Origin: an uncultured Oscillospiraceae bacterium
GTDB lineage: Bacteria; Bacillota; Clostridia; Oscillospirales; Oscillospiraceae
Direction of reading: 5' to 3'
DNA length: 7,374 nucleotides
Assembly: GCA_944385065.1 (NCBI GenBank)
Contig: CALWVX010000086.1
Span: 1-7,374 of the forward strand
Below, one piece after another: positions 5,964 to 7,374 of this stretch. The first letter of the stretch is position 1, and each line of letters starts with the position of its first letter. Position numbers and translations under genes: made by a program. Below the pieces are notes generated by a model. That model saw only the letters and a list, made by a program, of their open reading frames with translations. It made no database searches and had not been told where the DNA came from.

Positions 5964-7221
5964 AAAAGCTCCGCCGCTCCACGCTTCCGGCGTAAAATCC
6001 GCCTGCCTCCGCTCTCGCCGCCACCGTGGCGGCGAAGTACCGGATTTCATCCATGGCGTGGTCGTGCTCTTTTTTGACCTTGTCCTGTCCCTGGCTGTCC
6101 TCGTCCCAGCGGTACAGGCCGAATTCCCGGATCGCGTCCCGGCATCCCCGGCAGATCACCAGCTTCCCGCTCTTCAGCAGCCGGGCGGTGAGCCGGATGC
6201 CGGAGAGCACCTGGTTGTCCGCTTTCCTCACCCGCCATCCCCGCCGCCGCAGCGTCTCGCAGAAGCTGGCCGCCGACGGGTCGGCGATCACCGCCCGGAT
6301 CTTCCGCCCGCCGGCCAGGGCCTCCAGGGCGTCGGCGTGCTCCTCGTCGGTGCGCTGCCGCCGCTGGGCCCGGGCGTCGTAATAGTGCTCCGCCACCCGG
6401 TACCACACCCCGTCCCGCAGCCCCCACAGTCCCATGGAGGTGGGGTTTGCCGTGCCGTAGTCACAGGAGATATACCACTGCTCCATCTCTCCCTCCGGCA
6501 CATCCCGGAGCAGGCTCTCGTCAAAGAAGTCATAGACCAGCCCCTCGGCGGCCACCCACTCTCCCAGCACGAACCGCCGGTAGAACGTCCCCTGAAACAG
6601 GGCGGCATACCGCGCCCGCACCGCGGGGGAGAGCCCCGGATTGTCCTCCATGGTGAAGTGGAGGCGCAGGGCGTTCTTCTCCTCCGCCCTGGCCACCCAC
6701 TCCTGATAAAACCAGTGGGCGGGGGACTCCGGGTTGCAGGAAAACCACAGTCTGCTCTCCGCCACCGAGCACCTGGCCAGGGTCTGCTCCACAAAGGATC
6801 GGGGCATCAGCGCCGCCTCGTCCAGCAGCGCCCCCGCCAGCGTGATCCCCTGGATCAGCGCCGCCGCGCTCTCGTCTCTGCCCCCGAACAGATAAAAGGT
6901 GTTGCGCCTGCCCCCCAGCCTCACCTGAATCAGGTTCTGGGACAGCTTCTGTTCACAGCGAAACCCCATTTTCTCCAGAATGGGCAGCAGCTCAGACAGC
7001 AGGTTTCTCCGCACCGACCGGATGGTCCGGCCGCACAGGGCGAAATTCCGGTCCTGAAAGCTGCACATGGCCCAGCAGAAAAAGGACAGGCCGAGGCAGA
7101 GAGTCTTTCCGCTGCGCACCGCCCCGTCGCAGAGGATGGCCTGCCTGTCCCGGTCGGGGGACCCGGACCGCCACCAGGTGAGCACCCGTCTCTGCTTGGG
7201 GGAAAACCTGATCGCCTCCAT
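5962..7221 (-). CDS. Phage terminase large subunit (PBSX XtmB / Terminase_3 type)
   Basis: This 419-residue protein is the ATP-driven motor that pumps DNA into the prohead through the portal and cuts the concatemer. The N-terminal ATPase shows Walker A GAVRSGKT (33-40), Walker B ALLDEA (131-136, catalytic Glu 135) and the coupling motif SCNPESP (161-167). The C-terminal RNase H-like nuclease shows Asp254 in CDYGTANPT, Asp314 in VIADPSAA, and HAMDEIRY (388-395, Asp391), which are the expected metal-binding acidic residues. Length and motif order are normal for the PBSX-type family and no motif is missing. The ATG at 7221 has an AGGAGAGG site upstream. The last 18 codons form the first copy of a 57-bp tandem repeat whose second copy lies just past the TAG stop. 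The portal gene follows after 85 nt. Confidence 0.96.
   Translation of the reverse strand: MEAIRFSPKQRRVLTWWRSGSPDRDRQAILCDGAVRSGKTLCLGLSFFCWAMCSFQDRNFALCGRTIRSVRRNLLSELLPILEKMGFRCEQKLSQNLIQVRLGGRRNTFYLFGGRDESAAALIQGITLAGALLDEAALMPRSFVEQTLARCSVAESRLWFSCNPESPAHWFYQEWVARAEEKNALRLHFTMEDNPGLSPAVRARYAALFQGTFYRRFVLGEWVAAEGLVYDFFDESLLRDVPEGEMEQWYISCDYGTANPTSMGLWGLRDGVWYRVAEHYYDARAQRRQRTDEEHADALEALAGGRKIRAVIADPSAASFCETLRRRGWRVRKADNQVLSGIRLTARLLKSGKLVICRGCRDAIREFGLYRWDEDSQGQDKVKKEHDHAMDEIRYFAATVAARAEAGGFYAGSVERRSF
5964..6020 (-). repeat. Tandem repeat copy 1: last codons and stop of the terminase gene
   Basis: This 57-bp unit encodes the terminase tail ARAEAGGFYAGSVERRSF. It is followed directly by a second copy at 5907-5963. 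The two copies match at 46 of 56 aligned bases by hand count, with no gaps. Confidence 0.85.
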
Positions 7222-7224
7222 CTC

Positions 7225-7374
7225 TTACCTCTCCTGCCCCTCCATGGCCTGAAGGAAGCGGTCCACCTGCTCCTCTCCGCTGTGGTCGGCGGCGTCCAGC
7301 AGCCGCTCCAGCAGCCGGGCCCGGTCGGCAAACTTCAGCTCGATCACCCCGTTGCTCCCCCGCTTGAACTCGGT
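7225..7374 (-). CDS. Terminase small subunit, C-terminal fragment (5' end outside window)
   Basis: An open frame enters from the right edge and ends at a TAA at 7227-7225, giving 49 residues that start TEFKRGSNGVIELKFADRAR and end EGQER. The visible part is a charged stretch with the pattern E-L-K-F-A-D-R, then repeated Leu/Arg (RLLERLLDAAD) and an acidic helix (EEQVDRFLQAME). This is the usual look of the C-terminal tail of small terminases in Firmicutes phages, which bind the DNA packaging site and recruit the large subunit. The stop lies 3 nt before the large-terminase ATG, the position where xtmA-type genes sit. The DNA-binding N-terminal domain is not in the window, so the assignment rests on context and on the tail pattern. 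Confidence 0.75.
   Translation of the reverse strand, partial: TEFKRGSNGVIELKFADRARLLERLLDAADHSGEEQVDRFLQAMEGQER
7228..7235 (-). promoter_or_regulatory. Ribosome binding site of the large terminase
   Basis: The minus strand reads AGGAGAGG, then TAAGAG, then the ATG at 7221. The site lies inside the last codons of the small-terminase gene, so the two terminase subunits are probably translationally coupled. Confidence 0.7.

Noticed and set aside
1..7374. Search for a defence system, toxin-antitoxin pair, diversity-generating retroelement, tRNA, CRISPR or insertion sequence
   Set aside because: All of the minus-strand length except short gaps is explained by phage structural genes. No such motifs, direct-repeat arrays or terminal inverted repeats were seen.

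Overview
The window is a block of tailed-phage (Caudoviricetes) structural genes, all on the minus strand and so read from right to left. It runs from the end of a small-terminase gene through the large terminase, portal, prohead protease, decoration protein, major capsid protein and three head-tail connector or tail-completion genes, and ends with a tail sheath. The sheath means the virion has a contractile tail (myovirus type). The gene order resembles the Bacillus subtilis defective prophage PBSX and the skin element (xtmA-xtmB-xkdE-F-G-H-I-J-K). The DNA is GC-rich, about two thirds by eye. Almost every gene has a strong AGGAGG-type ribosome binding site, which suggests a high-GC Firmicutes host such as a gut Clostridia / Oscillospiraceae-type bacterium; that is inference. 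The window does not show whether this is an integrated prophage or a free phage, because no integrase, repressor or att site is present.

Right end, 7374-5877: the C-terminal 49 codons of a small terminase lie 3 nt before the large terminase. The large terminase has a complete ATPase (Walker A, Walker B, coupling motif) and the acidic residues of the nuclease. Its last 57 bases are followed immediately by a diverged tandem copy (5907-5963), which fills most of the largest intergenic gap in the cluster.

Middle, 5876-2316: this is the head-shell module. It holds a portal that most likely starts at a TTG codon, a protease fused to a scaffold-like tail and carrying a Cys/His cluster, a small decoration protein, and an HK97-fold major capsid protein. 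The protease should process the capsid precursor inside the prohead built on the portal, after which the terminase packages DNA through the portal.

Left, 2313-79: three small genes coupled by 2-nt gaps or start/stop overlaps would form the neck (adaptor, stopper, tail terminator), followed by the sheath. Positions 1-78 hold no visible gene but contain GC-rich hairpins that might weaken or end transcription.

I see no defence system, RNA gene, CRISPR array, insertion sequence or cargo gene. The module is essentially intact and conventional. The points worth a second look are the terminase-tail duplication, the Cys/His insertion in the protease, the portal start, and two hairpins.
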